Source: Pseudomonas sp. v388 | GTDB taxonomy: Bacteria; Pseudomonadota; Gammaproteobacteria; Pseudomonadales; Pseudomonadaceae | Reading direction: 5' to 3' | Length of the DNA stretch: 64,000 nt | Assembly: GCF_003935425.1 (NCBI RefSeq) | Contig: NZ_RHQN01000004.1 | Span: 413,320-477,319 of the forward strand | Translations under genes and position numbers: made by a program | Shown: in pieces, positions 14,970 to 26,086 of the stretch | How positions within the stretch are numbered: position 1 is the first letter of the stretch | Layout of the letters: every line of letters starts with the position of its first letter | Notes under the pieces: model-generated | Databases searched by the model: none | Told to the model about the DNA's origin: nothing | Seen by the model: the letters and a program-made list of their open reading frames with translations, nothing else

Positions 14970-15962
14970 TTATCCCCGCTCGGCAGGTACCGACGACAAT
15001 TCGAACGGACTGCTGCTGCGGCGCTGGTTGCGGTCTTCGCGAGGCGTGGCGCCGAAAAAGTTGCGGTAGGCGCTGGAGAAGTGCGGCCCTGAGGAAAATC
15101 CGCAGGACAGGCCGATCTGGATGATCGACTTGCTGGTCTGCATCAGCATCTGGCGCGCCTTGTTCAGGCGCAACTCCAGGTAATACTGACTCGGCACGCG
15201 ATTGAGGTACTGCTTGAAGATCCGTTCCAGCTGGCGCCGCGAGACGCACACATGCTGGGCGATTTCGTCGGTGGTCAGCGGTTCTTCGATATTGGCTTCC
15301 ATCAGCAGGACCGCCTGGGTCAGCTTCGGATGGCTGGAACCGAGACGATTCTGCAACGGAATGCGCTGGCGCTCGCCGCCTTCGCGAATGCGCTCCACCA
15401 CCAGCTCTTCCGAGACGGCACCGGCCAGTTCCGCACCGTGATCCCGGGACAGGACCGCCAGCAAAAGGTCCAGCACCGACATGCCGCCGCAGGCCGTGAG
15501 CCGGTCACGATCCCAGTCGAACAGATGGCTGGTGGCGATGACCTTGGGGAAGCGCTCGTTGAAATCATCCTGCCAGCGCCAATGCACTGCAGCGCGGTAG
15601 CCATCCAGCAGGCCCAGTTGGGCCAGCGGATAGACGCCGGCCGACAAGCCGCCGATGGAGCAGCCGGCGCGGACCATCTGCTTGAGCGCAGTCGCCAGCG
15701 GCGCCGCCATGGGCGCCGGCGGCTCGTCGGCCAGCAGGAACAGTTTCTGGAAGCCTTCCAGACGCCCCGTCCAGGGTTCGCCCGGCAATCGCCATGCAGC
15801 CTCGGCCGCCGGCGCACTGGCAGGCTCGGCCTGCAGGAAGGTCAGTTCATAGACGACTTCGGGGTGAACGCTCTGGGCAACACGCAAGGCTTCCTCGGCC
15901 AGCGCCAGGGTCAGCGCCTTGGTGCCGGGCCATACCAGGAAACCTATTCGATGGGCAGTCAT
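14970..15962 (-). CDS. argR: Arginine-responsive AraC-family regulator ArgR
   Basis: This 330-residue regulator is the pseudomonad ArgR, unrelated to E. coli ArgR. The N-terminal half (about 5-190) is a DJ-1/PfpI-like ligand domain opening MTAHRIGFLVWPGTKALTLA with GLSAGVYPLAQLGLLDGYRA. The C-terminal AraC-type DNA-binding domain (about 225-315) includes QHVCVSRRQLERIFKQYL and the second helix-turn-helix ISCGFSS-type block (IGLSCGFSSGPHFSSAYR). In P. aeruginosa it induces aot and aru operons in response to arginine and represses synthesis genes. Here it is the last gene of the aot operon, so it is probably autoregulated. Confidence 0.96.
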   Translation of the reverse strand: MTAHRIGFLVWPGTKALTLALAEEALRVAQSVHPEVVYELTFLQAEPASAPAAEAAWRLPGEPWTGRLEGFQKLFLLADEPPAPMAAPLATALKQMVRAGCSIGGLSAGVYPLAQLGLLDGYRAAVHWRWQDDFNERFPKVIATSHLFDWDRDRLTACGGMSVLDLLLAVLSRDHGAELAGAVSEELVVERIREGGERQRIPLQNRLGSSHPKLTQAVLLMEANIEEPLTTDEIAQHVCVSRRQLERIFKQYLNRVPSQYYLELRLNKARQMLMQTSKSIIQIGLSCGFSSGPHFSSAYRNFFGATPREDRNQRRSSSPFELSSVPAERG

Positions 15963-16096
15963 TGGGGCATCCGAATACTTATCACCGCAAAAAGCCGGAC
16001 CTCAACAGGCCAGGTCTCAAACATCCAGGACAGGTGGCGTGCTGCGCAGCATGCCCTGTTCTGCCGCAAAAGGCACCGCTCGCACGGTGCCGACGA

Positions 16097-16861
16097 TCAC
16101 TTCAGGCTGCCGGACAAAAACTGCTGCAAACGCTCGGACTGCGGATTGACCAGCACCTCGCGCGGATTGCCGCGTTCCAGCACCACGCCTTGATGCAGGA
16201 AAATCAGCTGGTTGGACACTTCACGGGCAAAGCCCATTTCGTGAGTCACCACCACCATGGTCCGGCCTTCCTGGGCCAGGCCCTGCATCACCTTGAGCAC
16301 GTCGCCCACCAGTTCGGGATCGAGCGCGGAGGTCGGTTCGTCGAAGAGCATGACTTCCGGCTCTACCGCCAGCGCCCGGGCAATCGCCACGCGCTGCTGC
16401 TCGCCGCCGGACATGTGGCCCGGATAGGCGTCCTTGCGGTGCGCGACGCCGACCTTGGCCAGATAATGCTCGGCCTTTTCCAGCGCTTCCTTCCTGGAAA
16501 CGCCGAGCACATGCACCGGCGCTTCGATCACGTTCTGCAACGCGGTCATGTGTGACCACAGGTTGAAATGCTGGAACACCATGGACAACCGCGAGCGCAT
16601 GCGCTGCAACTGTCTGGGGTCGGCGGCTTTCAGGCCACCTTCCTTGTTGGGCACCAGCTTGAGTTCCTCGTTGTTGAGCAGGATCTTGCCCGCATGAGGT
16701 TGCTCGAGCAGGTTGATGCACCGCAGGAAGGTACTTTTGCCCGAGCCGCTGGAGCCAATGATGCTGATCACATCGCCTGCCTTGGCCGTCAGGGACACGC
16801 CCTTGATCACTTCATGACTGCCATAACGCTTGTGCAGGTCCAGGACTTCCAGTTTGTTCAT
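16097..16861 (-). CDS. aotP: Arginine/ornithine ABC transporter ATP-binding protein
   Basis: This 254-residue HisP-type ATPase energises arginine/ornithine import. Walker A is GSSGSGKST (36-44), the Q-loop lies in [11 protein letters not shown], the ABC signature is [15 protein letters not shown], and Walker B is [12 protein letters not shown] followed by the switch histidine in [10 protein letters not shown]. The start at 16861 gives the family N-terminus [14 protein letters not shown]; the long open frame upstream overlaps aotO. It sits 22 bases after aotO and before argR. Confidence 0.96.
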   Translation of the reverse strand: MNKLEVLDLHKRYGSHEVIKGVSLTAKAGDVISIIGSSGSGKSTFLRCINLLEQPHAGKILLNNEELKLVPNKEGGLKAADPRQLQRMRSRLSMVFQHFNLWSHMTALQNVIEAPVHVLGVSRKEALEKAEHYLAKVGVAHRKDAYPGHMSGGEQQRVAIARALAVEPEVMLFDEPTSALDPELVGDVLKVMQGLAQEGRTMVVVTHEMGFAREVSNQLIFLHQGVVLERGNPREVLVNPQSERLQQFLSGSLK

Positions 16862-16883
16862 GCTTTCGGTTCTCACAAAACAG

Positions 16884-17996
16884 TCAATCACTGAGCAGGC
16901 GCCCTTGGCGCAGCGCAGTGCGGCCCGCCACTTTGGCCAGCCAGAAACCCGGTTGGGCGTAGCGAAGCCGCTCGATGGCGAACAACACGCCGGCGGTATT
17001 CGCACAAATGGTGCTGGCCTGATCGGACAGCGGGTCGATGACTTCGAACAATGGATCGCCGACTTCGACCTGATCGCCGGCGGCACGCAGGAAGGTCACC
17101 ACGCCCGGATGCGGCGCGTACAACAATTCAGTTCCTTCGAACGGCATGCCTTCGCAAGGTTCATGAGCCGCCGGCGGCCAGTCGCCACCGATGAAGCCCT
17201 GCTCGGCCAGGAACGCCAGTATGCCGTCGGCATGGGCCTGGGCCTGGGCCTTGCCGGTGTCGGCCTGACCGCCCAGCTCGATCGTGGTCGCCAGGCACGC
17301 CAGGGGAATCTGCGCCTCAGGGAAAATCCGGGACAGGCGCAGCCAGGGCAACGAGCAGGCTTCGTCGAACGAACTGCCGCCCGAATCCTCGGCCAGCAGC
17401 GCGACCTGCACGTTCAGGTGCGCCGACAGCGAACGCCACTGCGGCCAGTGTTGCGGCAAGGCATACATGTGCAGCGCGGCATCGGCATCGCAGTGCAGAT
17501 CCAGCACCACATCGGCCGTGCAGGCGTGGCCGATCAGCAGGCGCTGCAGGCCCTGCAATTCGCTCTGGGCCGGCGGCAGGTTGTCCAGCGCGGTGCTCAT
17601 CGCCTGACGGATCAGATGAATATTGGCCCGCGGGTCGTCGCCCAGCTGGCCTTCGAGCAACTCGGCCACCGGCTCGCTCAACTCGGTGAAGTCCCGGTTG
17701 AAATTCTTGCCGCTGCCAAATTCGAAACGCCCTTGATGGGCGCCTTGCAGCAACTGACCCAGGCCCAACGGATTGGCCACCGGCACCAGCTCGATGACGC
17801 CCTTGAGCGCGCCCTGGCTTTCCAGTTCGGCGAGACGCTTTTTCAGTTCCCACGCGGTGCGCATGCCGGGCAATTCGTCGGCGTGCAGGCTGGCCTGAAT
17901 GTAGGCCTTGCGCTCGCCGCTGCCGAAACTGAAGACGCTCAATTGGCGCTGGGTGCCCAGGCTGCTCCAGGGCAATACGTGATCGATTCTTTGCAT
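16884..17996 (-). CDS. aotO: AotO, succinylglutamate desuccinylase/aspartoacylase-family protein
   Basis: This 370-residue protein has the AstE/AspA zinc-carboxypeptidase fold, with [17 protein letters not shown] as the first ligand motif (H and E) and [17 protein letters not shown] as the second. In P. aeruginosa aotO lies in the arginine transport operon but is not needed for uptake; its substrate is unknown to me. The aotM stop and this ATG are one base apart. Its presence among transport genes suggests deacylation of an imported or intracellular N-acyl amino acid, which is inference. Confidence 0.9.
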   Translation of the reverse strand: MQRIDHVLPWSSLGTQRQLSVFSFGSGERKAYIQASLHADELPGMRTAWELKKRLAELESQGALKGVIELVPVANPLGLGQLLQGAHQGRFEFGSGKNFNRDFTELSEPVAELLEGQLGDDPRANIHLIRQAMSTALDNLPPAQSELQGLQRLLIGHACTADVVLDLHCDADAALHMYALPQHWPQWRSLSAHLNVQVALLAEDSGGSSFDEACSLPWLRLSRIFPEAQIPLACLATTIELGGQADTGKAQAQAHADGILAFLAEQGFIGGDWPPAAHEPCEGMPFEGTELLYAPHPGVVTFLRAAGDQVEVGDPLFEVIDPLSDQASTICANTAGVLFAIERLRYAQPGFWLAKVAGRTALRQGRLLSD

Positions 17997-17997
17997 G

Positions 17998-18696
17998 TCA
18001 GACCTTCCGTGGGGCCAGGTAACCCAGCCAGCGGCGCTCGGCAAGCTTGAACAGCCGCACGAGGATGAAAGTCAGGCACAGGTAAAACACGCCTGCGGTG
18101 ATATAGGCCTCGAAAGGCAGGTAATACTGGGCGTTGACGGTTCGCGCCGCGCCGGTGATATCGATCAGGGTCACGATGGAGGCCAGACTGGTGGTCTGCA
18201 ACATCATGATCACCTCGTTGCTGTACTGCGGCAGCGCACGACGCAATGCCGAGGGCAGCAGGATGCGCCGGTACATTTTCATCGGCGACATGCCCACCGC
18301 CCGCGCCGCTTCGATTTCACCGGCCGGCGTGGCTTTCAGGCTGCCGGCGATGATCTCGGCGGTATAGGCGCTGGTGTTGATCGCAAAGGCCAGGCACGCG
18401 CAGAACGTCGCGCTGGACAGCCAGGGCCACAGGAAGCTGTCGCGCACCGCTTCGAATTGAGCCAGCCCGTAGTAGATCAGAAACAGTTGCACCAGCATTG
18501 GCGTGCCGCGAATCACATAGGTGTACAGCCAGGCGGGAAGATTGACCCAGCGCCGTTTCGAGACGCGCATCAGGCCCAGCGGCAACGCGGCGAGCAGGCC
18601 GATGGCCAGGGAAATGGCCAGCAACTTCAGGGTCATCAACATTCCGCTGAAGTACAGCGGCAGGCTGTCCCAGACGACGTTGTAGTCGAAGATCAT
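17998..18696 (-). CDS. aotM: Arginine/ornithine ABC transporter permease AotM
   Basis: This 232-residue inner-membrane permease of the HisM type has several hydrophobic segments. The cytoplasmic EAA loop EAARAVGMSPMKMYRRILLP docks the ATPase, and YVIRGTPMLVQLFLIYYG is typical of polar amino-acid permeases. It overlaps aotQ by four bases (ATGA), indicating coupled translation. Confidence 0.95.
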   Translation of the reverse strand: MIFDYNVVWDSLPLYFSGMLMTLKLLAISLAIGLLAALPLGLMRVSKRRWVNLPAWLYTYVIRGTPMLVQLFLIYYGLAQFEAVRDSFLWPWLSSATFCACLAFAINTSAYTAEIIAGSLKATPAGEIEAARAVGMSPMKMYRRILLPSALRRALPQYSNEVIMMLQTTSLASIVTLIDITGAARTVNAQYYLPFEAYITAGVFYLCLTFILVRLFKLAERRWLGYLAPRKV

Positions 18697-19382
18697 AGGT
18701 CAGCCGCCCTTACGCCCACGGAGTAACGTTTTTCAAGGAAACGCAAGGCGAGCAGCGAGACGCTGGTGATGATCAGGTACATGGCCGCAACCGCCAGGAA
18801 AAAGGTAAAGGGTTCGCGGGTGGCATCGGCCGCCTGCTTGGCCTTGAACATCATGTCCTGCAAGCCGACCACGGAAATCAGCGCCGTCGCCTTGGTCAGG
18901 ACCAGCCAGTTATTGGTGAAGCCGGGAATCGCCAGGCGAATCATCTGCGGAACCAGAATCCGGAAGAACACTTTGAAACCGCTCATCCCGTAGGCCATAC
19001 CGGCTTCGGCCTGCCCTTTGGGAATGGCCATGAACGCACCGCGAAACGTCTCCGACAGGTAGGCGCCGAAGATGAAGCCCAGGGTGCAGATACCGGCGGC
19101 CAGCGGATTGAGATCGATGTACTCGTCGTAACCCAACAGCGGCGCGACGCGATTGAGCAGGTCCTGGCCGCCGTAGAAAATCAGCAGGATCAGCACCAGG
19201 TCGGGAATACCGCGGATCACGGTCGAATACAGATCGCCCAGCCACGCCAGCCAGCGCACCGGCGACAGACGCAAGGCCACGCCGATCAGACCGAGGACGA
19301 TTGCCAGGGCCATCGAAGACAGTGCCAGCTGCAATGTCAGCCCGGCCCCTTCGAGGATCACAGCCCCGTAGCCTTTCAACAT
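18693..19382 (-). CDS. aotQ: Arginine/ornithine ABC transporter permease AotQ
   Basis: This 229-residue HisQ-type permease pairs with AotM as the transmembrane core. VIRGIPDLVLILLIFYGGQ and the EAA loop EAGMAYGMSGFKVFFRILVP are diagnostic. It is separated from aotJ by 82 bases holding an intrinsic-terminator-like hairpin, so it is likely made at a lower level than the binding protein. Confidence 0.95.
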   Translation of the reverse strand: MLKGYGAVILEGAGLTLQLALSSMALAIVLGLIGVALRLSPVRWLAWLGDLYSTVIRGIPDLVLILLIFYGGQDLLNRVAPLLGYDEYIDLNPLAAGICTLGFIFGAYLSETFRGAFMAIPKGQAEAGMAYGMSGFKVFFRILVPQMIRLAIPGFTNNWLVLTKATALISVVGLQDMMFKAKQAADATREPFTFFLAVAAMYLIITSVSLLALRFLEKRYSVGVRAADL

Positions 19383-19404
19383 GATGTGCGGTCCTCAAGC
19401 GTGT

Positions 19405-19445
19405 AATAAAAATGGCGCAAACCAGGTTGACCTGTTTGCGCCATC
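19405..19445 (-). terminator. Hairpin with U-tract after aotJ (partial terminator)
   Basis: ATGGCGCAAAC (19412-19422) pairs with GTTTGCGCCAT (19434-19444), plus an inner AGG/CCT. On the minus strand the stem is followed by TTTTATTA. It sits between the binding protein and its permeases; partial termination here is a common way to give excess binding protein. Confidence 0.75.
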
Positions 19446-19464
19446 TGGGTCAGTACCTGACGAT

Positions 19465-20241
19465 TTACTTGCCGTAAATGTCGAAGTCGAAGTACTTGTC
19501 CTGGATTGCCTTGTATTTGCCGTTGGCACGGATTGCCGCGATAGCCGCGTTGATCCGGTCCTGGTTGGCCTTGTCGCCCTTGCGCACGGCAATGCCGATG
19601 CCTTCGCCGAAGTATTTCGGATCAGCGAACGACGGGCCGACGAACGCGTAGCCTTTGCCCGAATCGGTTTTCAGGAAACCGTCCTGCAACAGCGTGGCGT
19701 CGGCGACGGTACCGTCCAGACGACCCGCGCCGATGTCCAGGTAGATCTCGTTCTGCGAACCATACGGCGTCACGACCACACCCAGCGGCGCGAGGACTTC
19801 ACGGGCGAAGCGCTCGTGGATCGAACCGCGCTGCACACCGATCTTCTTGCCCTTGAGTTCAGTCAGGTTGTCGCTGACCACGGTGCCTTCCTTCATGACC
19901 AGGCGAGCCGGGGAATTGTAGTACTTGCCGGTGAAGTCGACCGACTTCTTGCGGTCGTCGGTGATGGACATCGACGACAGGATCGCATCGATCTTGCGAA
20001 CCTTGAGTGCCGGGATCAGGCCGTCGAACTCTTGCTCGACCCAAGTGCACTTGGCTTTCATCTCTTCACACAGAGCGTTGCCGATGTCGTAGTCGAAGCC
20101 CACGATGCTGCCGTCCGGCGCCTTGGAAGCGAACGGAGGATAAGCAGCCTCGATACCGATTTTCAGGGGCTTTTCGTCTGCGAAGGTCGGCTGCGCAAGC
20201 ACGGACAAGGCGAGCGCGCCAAGAAGCATGAGCTTTTTCAT
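19465..20241 (-). CDS. aotJ: Periplasmic arginine/ornithine-binding protein
   Basis: This 258-residue extracellular solute-binding protein (family 3) captures arginine and ornithine in the periplasm. A signal peptide [21 protein letters not shown] ends near residue 21. The mature protein has [20 protein letters not shown] and [21 protein letters not shown], the type I binding-fold signatures. It is the first gene of the aot operon, with an ArgR-like site about 165 bases upstream. Confidence 0.96.
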   Translation of the reverse strand: MKKLMLLGALALSVLAQPTFADEKPLKIGIEAAYPPFASKAPDGSIVGFDYDIGNALCEEMKAKCTWVEQEFDGLIPALKVRKIDAILSSMSITDDRKKSVDFTGKYYNSPARLVMKEGTVVSDNLTELKGKKIGVQRGSIHERFAREVLAPLGVVVTPYGSQNEIYLDIGAGRLDGTVADATLLQDGFLKTDSGKGYAFVGPSFADPKYFGEGIGIAVRKGDKANQDRINAAIAAIRANGKYKAIQDKYFDFDIYGK

Positions 20242-20710
20242 TTAGGACTCCATCGGTGAAGCACGACAAATGGCAGAGTGAGCAAAAGCCCAATATGCGA
20301 AGGACATCTAGAGAGAGCGTCGCCGGGCACAGGATGGCATAGCATCAACCGGCAGGCCTGTGGCGAATGAGGGGGCATTTTAACGGCAGGCCCGAAGTCG
20401 ATATTTCTTCAATGCGACAACTAGTTACATAACCGCCAGCAACACCCTGCACGCAGCTTGACGCAGAAAAGATTATGTGATTACGCAAATTCGGGACAAC
20501 CGATTAAAGCAGCAAAAAACGCGCCCATTATTCGCGCAGCCTTGTGATCCGGCAAGCCCAGCGTGCCGATTGGCTGGATTTGCTTTGCGGAACCCACAGC
20601 ACTCGCGTTTTTTCGCTTCGCACGTTTCCTGAAGAAGCAGATGAACCGCCTACCCAGGCAGCCGGTAACAGGCGAGGGCCGGCCCCTGCGCCGACAGTGT
20701 CTTCGGAAAC
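20242..20710. other. Intergenic region upstream of aotJ
   Basis: About 470 bases hold no credible gene. The part next to aotJ carries its leader and an ArgR-type site (20404-20419). The rest (20480-20710) shows short open frames without ribosome sites and no clear repeat. I assign nothing else here. Confidence 0.6.
20404..20419 (-). promoter_or_regulatory. ArgR-type operator half-site upstream of aotJ
   Basis: The minus strand reads TGTCGCATTGAAGAAA, an exact fit to TGTCGC-N8-AA and very close to the site before astC (TGTCGCATTGCCGAAA). A less perfect TGCGTCAAGC lies further upstream near 20456. It supports arginine induction of the transport operon by ArgR. Confidence 0.65.
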
Positions 20711-20750
20711 GACAACGCCCCGCGCAGCAGCTACCGCGCGGGGCGTTGTC
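20711..20750 (-). terminator. Strong hairpin terminator after acs
   Basis: GACAACGCCCCGCG (20711-20724) pairs perfectly with CGCGGGGCGTTGTC (20737-20750), a 14-pair stem with a 12-base loop. It begins 15 bases beyond the acs stop codon. The following minus-strand sequence is GTTTCC, so the U-tract is short. Confidence 0.8.
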
Positions 20751-20764
20751 AGCCACTCAGCGGA

Positions 20765-22720
<1,956 letters not shown>

Positions 22721-23042
22721 CTTGGTTACCTCGGTGGATAGTTGTTGTTTTATGACCCTGTTGTATCCCGCCACCTGATGCCGGGCCATTCGACGATGGT
22801 CTTACCGGCAGGGCGAACCTGGCCGCGCACCCAGGGTGGGCAACGGGGGATTGTTGCAATTTTGCTAAAGAGCATTATCAAAAGCGCTCGTATATAACTT
22901 CCGGCAACCGGCCTAGAATTCTCTTCGCCAAAACGGCAACAGTTGGCAGCCCCCACGAAGGCTTTATAAAACATTCATTCCCGCAGTGAACGCCTGAACC
23001 ATTCGGGAGGCGCACCTGCTCGACTTAAAGAAGGTCATCAAC
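22721..23042. other. Divergent intergenic region between acsA and the DUF2790 gene
   Basis: These 322 bases must hold both promoters. Visible are the acsA leader with an AACAACAA motif, an AT-rich stretch at 22850-22910 (TTGCAATTTTGC, ATTATCAAAAG, TATATAAC) and AAGAAGG as the ribosome site of the plus-strand gene at 23028-23034. I cannot place the -10/-35 elements with confidence. Confidence 0.5.
22742..22749 (-). promoter_or_regulatory. Candidate Crc/Hfq catabolite-control motif in the acsA leader
   Basis: The minus strand has AAAACAACAACTA just upstream of the acsA ribosome site, containing AACAACAA, which fits the AANAANAA motif bound by Hfq-Crc in pseudomonads to repress translation when better carbon sources are present. 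It lies about 22 bases before the start codon. Confidence 0.5.
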
Positions 23043-23309
23043 ATGAGAGTTTCGTTATTGGTTATCGCACTTTGCGGTTTCAGTACTCTGGCCCTGGCTG
23101 AAGAATCGGAAACCAAAGTGGCGGCGCAACAGGCGCGTATCGAGCAATACACTTACGATTCCCACCCGGATATCGCCCGTGTGCTGAGCATCGACCCCAT
23201 TCCGAGCGTCTGCAAGGTGGTGCCGGCCCGTATGATCTATGAAGATCACCAAGGGCAGCGACATATCATGAGTTATCAGGTGATGGGCAACGGTTGCAGC
23301 AACGGCTGA
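23043..23309 (+). CDS. Small exported DUF2790-family protein
   Basis: This 88-residue protein has a signal peptide ending ALA (residues 1-19). The mature part ends with the DUF2790 pattern CKVVPARMIYEDHQGQ then SYQVMGNGCSNG, in which two cysteines (C57 and C84) could form a disulphide. The family is found mostly in Pseudomonas, often in several copies; some members respond to copper or other stresses, but no function is settled. The ribosome site is AAGAAGG. It is monocistronic, followed by a good terminator and divergent from acsA. Confidence 0.88.
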   Translation: MRVSLLVIALCGFSTLALAEESETKVAAQQARIEQYTYDSHPDIARVLSIDPIPSVCKVVPARMIYEDHQGQRHIMSYQVMGNGCSNG

Positions 23310-23332
23310 TATAACCGCCCCCTTATAAGCCA

Positions 23333-23366
23333 CCGCCTCCCGAGTTGTTCGAGAGGCGGGCTTTTT
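23333..23366 (+). terminator. Intrinsic terminator after the DUF2790 gene
   Basis: CCGCCTC (23333-23339) pairs with GAGGCGG (23353-23359), followed by GCTTTTTC. It ends the single-gene transcript 24 bases after the stop codon. Confidence 0.85.
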
Positions 23367-23552
23367 CATGTTCGATCCGCTTCATGAATAATGTTTCACC
23401 CTGCTGTAGCAATGAAGCGTCTGCGTTATATGGCCACGTTAATTCATATGCAGCATTTATTTACCCACAAGTGATATGCAAAAAAACCGACGGCTTGGGT
23501 CGCGGTAATGAACTACGCTTGCAGGACAATAACTCCGCCAGAGGAGATCGAC

Positions 23553-24350
23553 ATGTCCTGCACCCGGTACGTGGCTCGCGAGCCAGACGCCACGGGGTTT
23601 ATCGACTACCCGCAAGCCGAGCATGCGGTGTGGCATACCTTGATCACTCGACAACTGAACGTCATCGAAGGCCGGGCCTGCCAGGAATACCTCGACGGCA
23701 TCGCGCAACTGGGCCTGCCCCATGAGCGCATCCCGCAGTTGAGCGATATCAACAAGGTGTTGGGGGCCACGACCGGCTGGAAGGTCGAACGCGTCCCGGC
23801 GCTGATTCCGTTCCAGACTTTTTTCGAGCTGCTGGCCAGCAAGCGCTTTCCGGTGGCGACGTTTATCCGCAGCGAACAGGAACTCGATTACCTGCAAGAG
23901 CCGGACATCTTCCACGAAATTTTCGGTCACTGTCCGCTGCTGACCAATCCGTGGTTCGCCGAGTTCACCCACACGTATGGCAAGCTGGGCCTGAGCGCCA
24001 GCAAGGAAGAGCGCGTGTACCTGGCGCGACTGTACTGGATGACCATCGAGTTCGGCCTGGTGGATACGCCTGAAGGCCGGCGCATCTATGGCGGCGGCAT
24101 CCTCTCGTCACCCAGAGAAGCGGTGTACAGTCTGTCCGGCGAACCGGAACATCAGCCGTTCGACCCAATGCAAGCCATGCGCACGCCCTACCGCATCGAC
24201 ATTCTGCAACCGTTGTACTTCGTGCTGCCGGACCTCAAGCGCCTGTTTGACCTGGCCCATGAAGACATCATGGGCATGGTCCGCCAGAGTATGCTGCTGG
24301 GCCTGCACGCTCCGAAATTCGCCCCGCGCCCGTCCAAAGCGACGGCCTGA
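23553..24350 (+). CDS. phhA: Phenylalanine 4-monooxygenase
   Basis: This 265-residue pterin-dependent iron enzyme hydroxylates phenylalanine to tyrosine. The iron ligands appear in [12 protein letters not shown] (two histidines) and in the later YWMTIEFGL (glutamate). The start at 23553 has GAGGAG upstream and aligns with the P. aeruginosa protein; the open frame extends 15 codons earlier without a ribosome site. It is the first gene of phhABC. The sigma-54 regulator gene phhR, adjacent in P. aeruginosa, is absent here. Confidence 0.96.
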   Translation: MSCTRYVAREPDATGFIDYPQAEHAVWHTLITRQLNVIEGRACQEYLDGIAQLGLPHERIPQLSDINKVLGATTGWKVERVPALIPFQTFFELLASKRFPVATFIRSEQELDYLQEPDIFHEIFGHCPLLTNPWFAEFTHTYGKLGLSASKEERVYLARLYWMTIEFGLVDTPEGRRIYGGGILSSPREAVYSLSGEPEHQPFDPMQAMRTPYRIDILQPLYFVLPDLKRLFDLAHEDIMGMVRQSMLLGLHAPKFAPRPSKATA

Positions 24351-24366
24351 TCAAGGAAGCCGATTC

Positions 24367-24726
24367 ATGACGACCCCACTCCATCAAGCCAGCTGCGAAG
24401 CCTGCCGCGCCGACGCCCCACACGTCAGCGAGGCCGAATTGCCTGAGCTGTTGCGCCAGATCCCGGACTGGAACATCGAGGTGCGCGACAGCGTGATGCA
24501 GCTGGAAAAAGTCTTTCTGTTCAAGAATTTCAAATTTGCGCTGGCGTTTACCAACGCGGTCGGCGAAATTGCCGAAGCCGAAGGTCATCACCCCGGTCTT
24601 CTGACCGAATGGGGCAAGGTGACCGTGACCTGGTGGAGCCATTCGATCAAGGGGCTGCACCGCAACGACTTCATCATGGCCGCCCGCACCGACGAGGTGG
24701 CCAAGAGTGCCGAGGGCCGCAAGTAA
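24367..24726 (+). CDS. phhB: Pterin-4a-carbinolamine dehydratase
   Basis: This 119-residue enzyme regenerates the pterin cofactor after PhhA turnover by dehydrating 4a-hydroxytetrahydropterin. The family core is visible: [40 protein letters not shown] and [12 protein letters not shown], with the catalytic histidine pair. It lies 16 bases after phhA and its stop overlaps the phhC start by one base (TAATG). Confidence 0.96.
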   Translation: MTTPLHQASCEACRADAPHVSEAELPELLRQIPDWNIEVRDSVMQLEKVFLFKNFKFALAFTNAVGEIAEAEGHHPGLLTEWGKVTVTWWSHSIKGLHRNDFIMAARTDEVAKSAEGRK

Positions 24727-25922
24727 TGCATTTCAAGGATATCCAGCGTGTGCCGGGTGACCCGATCCTGGGTTTGATCGAGGCCTACGCCAATGACACC
24801 AACCCCGCCAAGTTCGACCTGGGGGTTGGCGTCTACAAGGATTCGCAGGGCCTGACCACCATTCCCCGCGCAGTGAAGCTGGCCGAGCAGCGGCTGGCGG
24901 ACACGCAACTGACCAAGACCTACATCGGCGGCCACGGCGAGCCGCGTTTCGGCGCCCTGCTCAGCGAAATGGTACTGGGCACTGATTCGCCTTTGCTGGC
25001 AGCCAGGCGCGTGGGCGCGACCCAGACGCCGGGCGGCACCGGCGCGTTGCGCCTGGTCGGTGAATTCATCGCCCAGTGCCTGCCGGGCAAAGGCATCTGG
25101 CTCAGTGACCCGACCTGGCCGATCCATGAATCGATCTTCAACAAGGTCGGCCTCAAGGTCAGCCATTACCCTTATGTTGGCGCCGACAATCGCCTGAATA
25201 TCGAAGGCATGCTCGACACCCTGCGTCAGGTGCCGGAAGGCGACGTGGTGCTGTTGCACGCTTGCTGTCATAACCCGACCGGCTTCGACCTGTCCCACGA
25301 ACAATGGCAGCAAGTGCTGGAGATCGTGCGCAGCCGCAACCTGCTGCCACTGATCGACTTCGCTTACCAGGGCTTCGGCGATGGCCTGGAGCAGGATGCC
25401 TGGGCGGTGCGCCTGTTCGCTGCCGCGCTGCCGGAACTGCTGATCACCAGCTCCTGCTCGAAGAACTTCGGCCTGTATCGCGAGCGCACCGGCGCGCTGA
25501 TCGTCACCGCCGGCGACGCGGAAAAGCTGGCGGATGTGCGCAGCCAGTTGGCCAACATTGCCCGCAACCTCTGGTCCAACCCGCCGGACCATGGCGCCGC
25601 CGTGGTGGCCGAGATTCTCGGCGATGCGGAGCTCAAGAGCCTGTGGGTCGAGGAAGTGGAAGAAATGCGCCAGCGCATTGCGCAACTGCGCATCGGCCTG
25701 GTCGAAGCGCTGACGCCGCTGGGGCTGGGGGAACGCTTTGCCCACATCGCCCGGCAGCGCGGCATGTTTTCCTACACAGGTATCAGCGACGAGCAGGTGG
25801 CACGCCTGCGCCATGAGCACAGCGTGTACATGGTCAATGCGGGGCGAGCGAACATCGCCGGGATCGATGCCTCTCGCCTCGATCAGTTGGCCCAGGCGAT
25901 AGCGGCGGTCTGCAAGGGCTGA
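24726..25922 (+). CDS. phhC: Aromatic amino acid aminotransferase
   Basis: This 398-residue class I PLP aminotransferase (TyrB/AspC type) converts tyrosine and phenylalanine to their 2-oxo acids. NPTGFDLSHEQW marks the cofactor region, LIDFAYQGFGDG holds the aspartate-tyrosine pair, and SCSKNFGLYRERTGA carries the Schiff-base lysine. ATG overlaps the phhB stop, giving coupled translation. It completes the phenylalanine-to-hydroxyphenylpyruvate route. Confidence 0.95.
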   Translation: MHFKDIQRVPGDPILGLIEAYANDTNPAKFDLGVGVYKDSQGLTTIPRAVKLAEQRLADTQLTKTYIGGHGEPRFGALLSEMVLGTDSPLLAARRVGATQTPGGTGALRLVGEFIAQCLPGKGIWLSDPTWPIHESIFNKVGLKVSHYPYVGADNRLNIEGMLDTLRQVPEGDVVLLHACCHNPTGFDLSHEQWQQVLEIVRSRNLLPLIDFAYQGFGDGLEQDAWAVRLFAAALPELLITSSCSKNFGLYRERTGALIVTAGDAEKLADVRSQLANIARNLWSNPPDHGAAVVAEILGDAELKSLWVEEVEEMRQRIAQLRIGLVEALTPLGLGERFAHIARQRGMFSYTGISDEQVARLRHEHSVYMVNAGRANIAGIDASRLDQLAQAIAAVCKG

Positions 25923-26027
25923 GCCGCAGGCCGGCGCTTCTCGCGCGGACAGTGAAAAGCGGTTTCTGTTTGCGCGAGATGACCAACGGGGCAAAAAAAA
26001 TCCGGATTGTCATTTTCTCTGGGGTAT

Positions 26028-26045
26028 CCTGCGCAGGCTTTTTTA
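26028..26045 (+). terminator. Possible weak terminator after phhC
   Basis: CCTGCGCAGG (26028-26037) is a short palindrome followed by CTTTTTT. The stem is at most three or four pairs, so it is weak as a terminator; it may separate phhC from the small gene that follows. Confidence 0.35.
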
Positions 26046-26086
26046 AGCACGGTTCTATCTGAAACCCCTTGCGAGGAGCGACGACG

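Noticed and set aside
20480-20710. A small gene in the aotJ-acsA interval
   Set aside because: Open frames of 90-160 codons run into acsA antisense or lack ribosome sites; none looks like a protein.
23367-23552. A sigma-54 promoter or PhhR box before phhA
   Set aside because: No GG-N10-GC element with TGGCAC/TTGC context and no TGTAAA-N6-TTTACA match could be found by eye.
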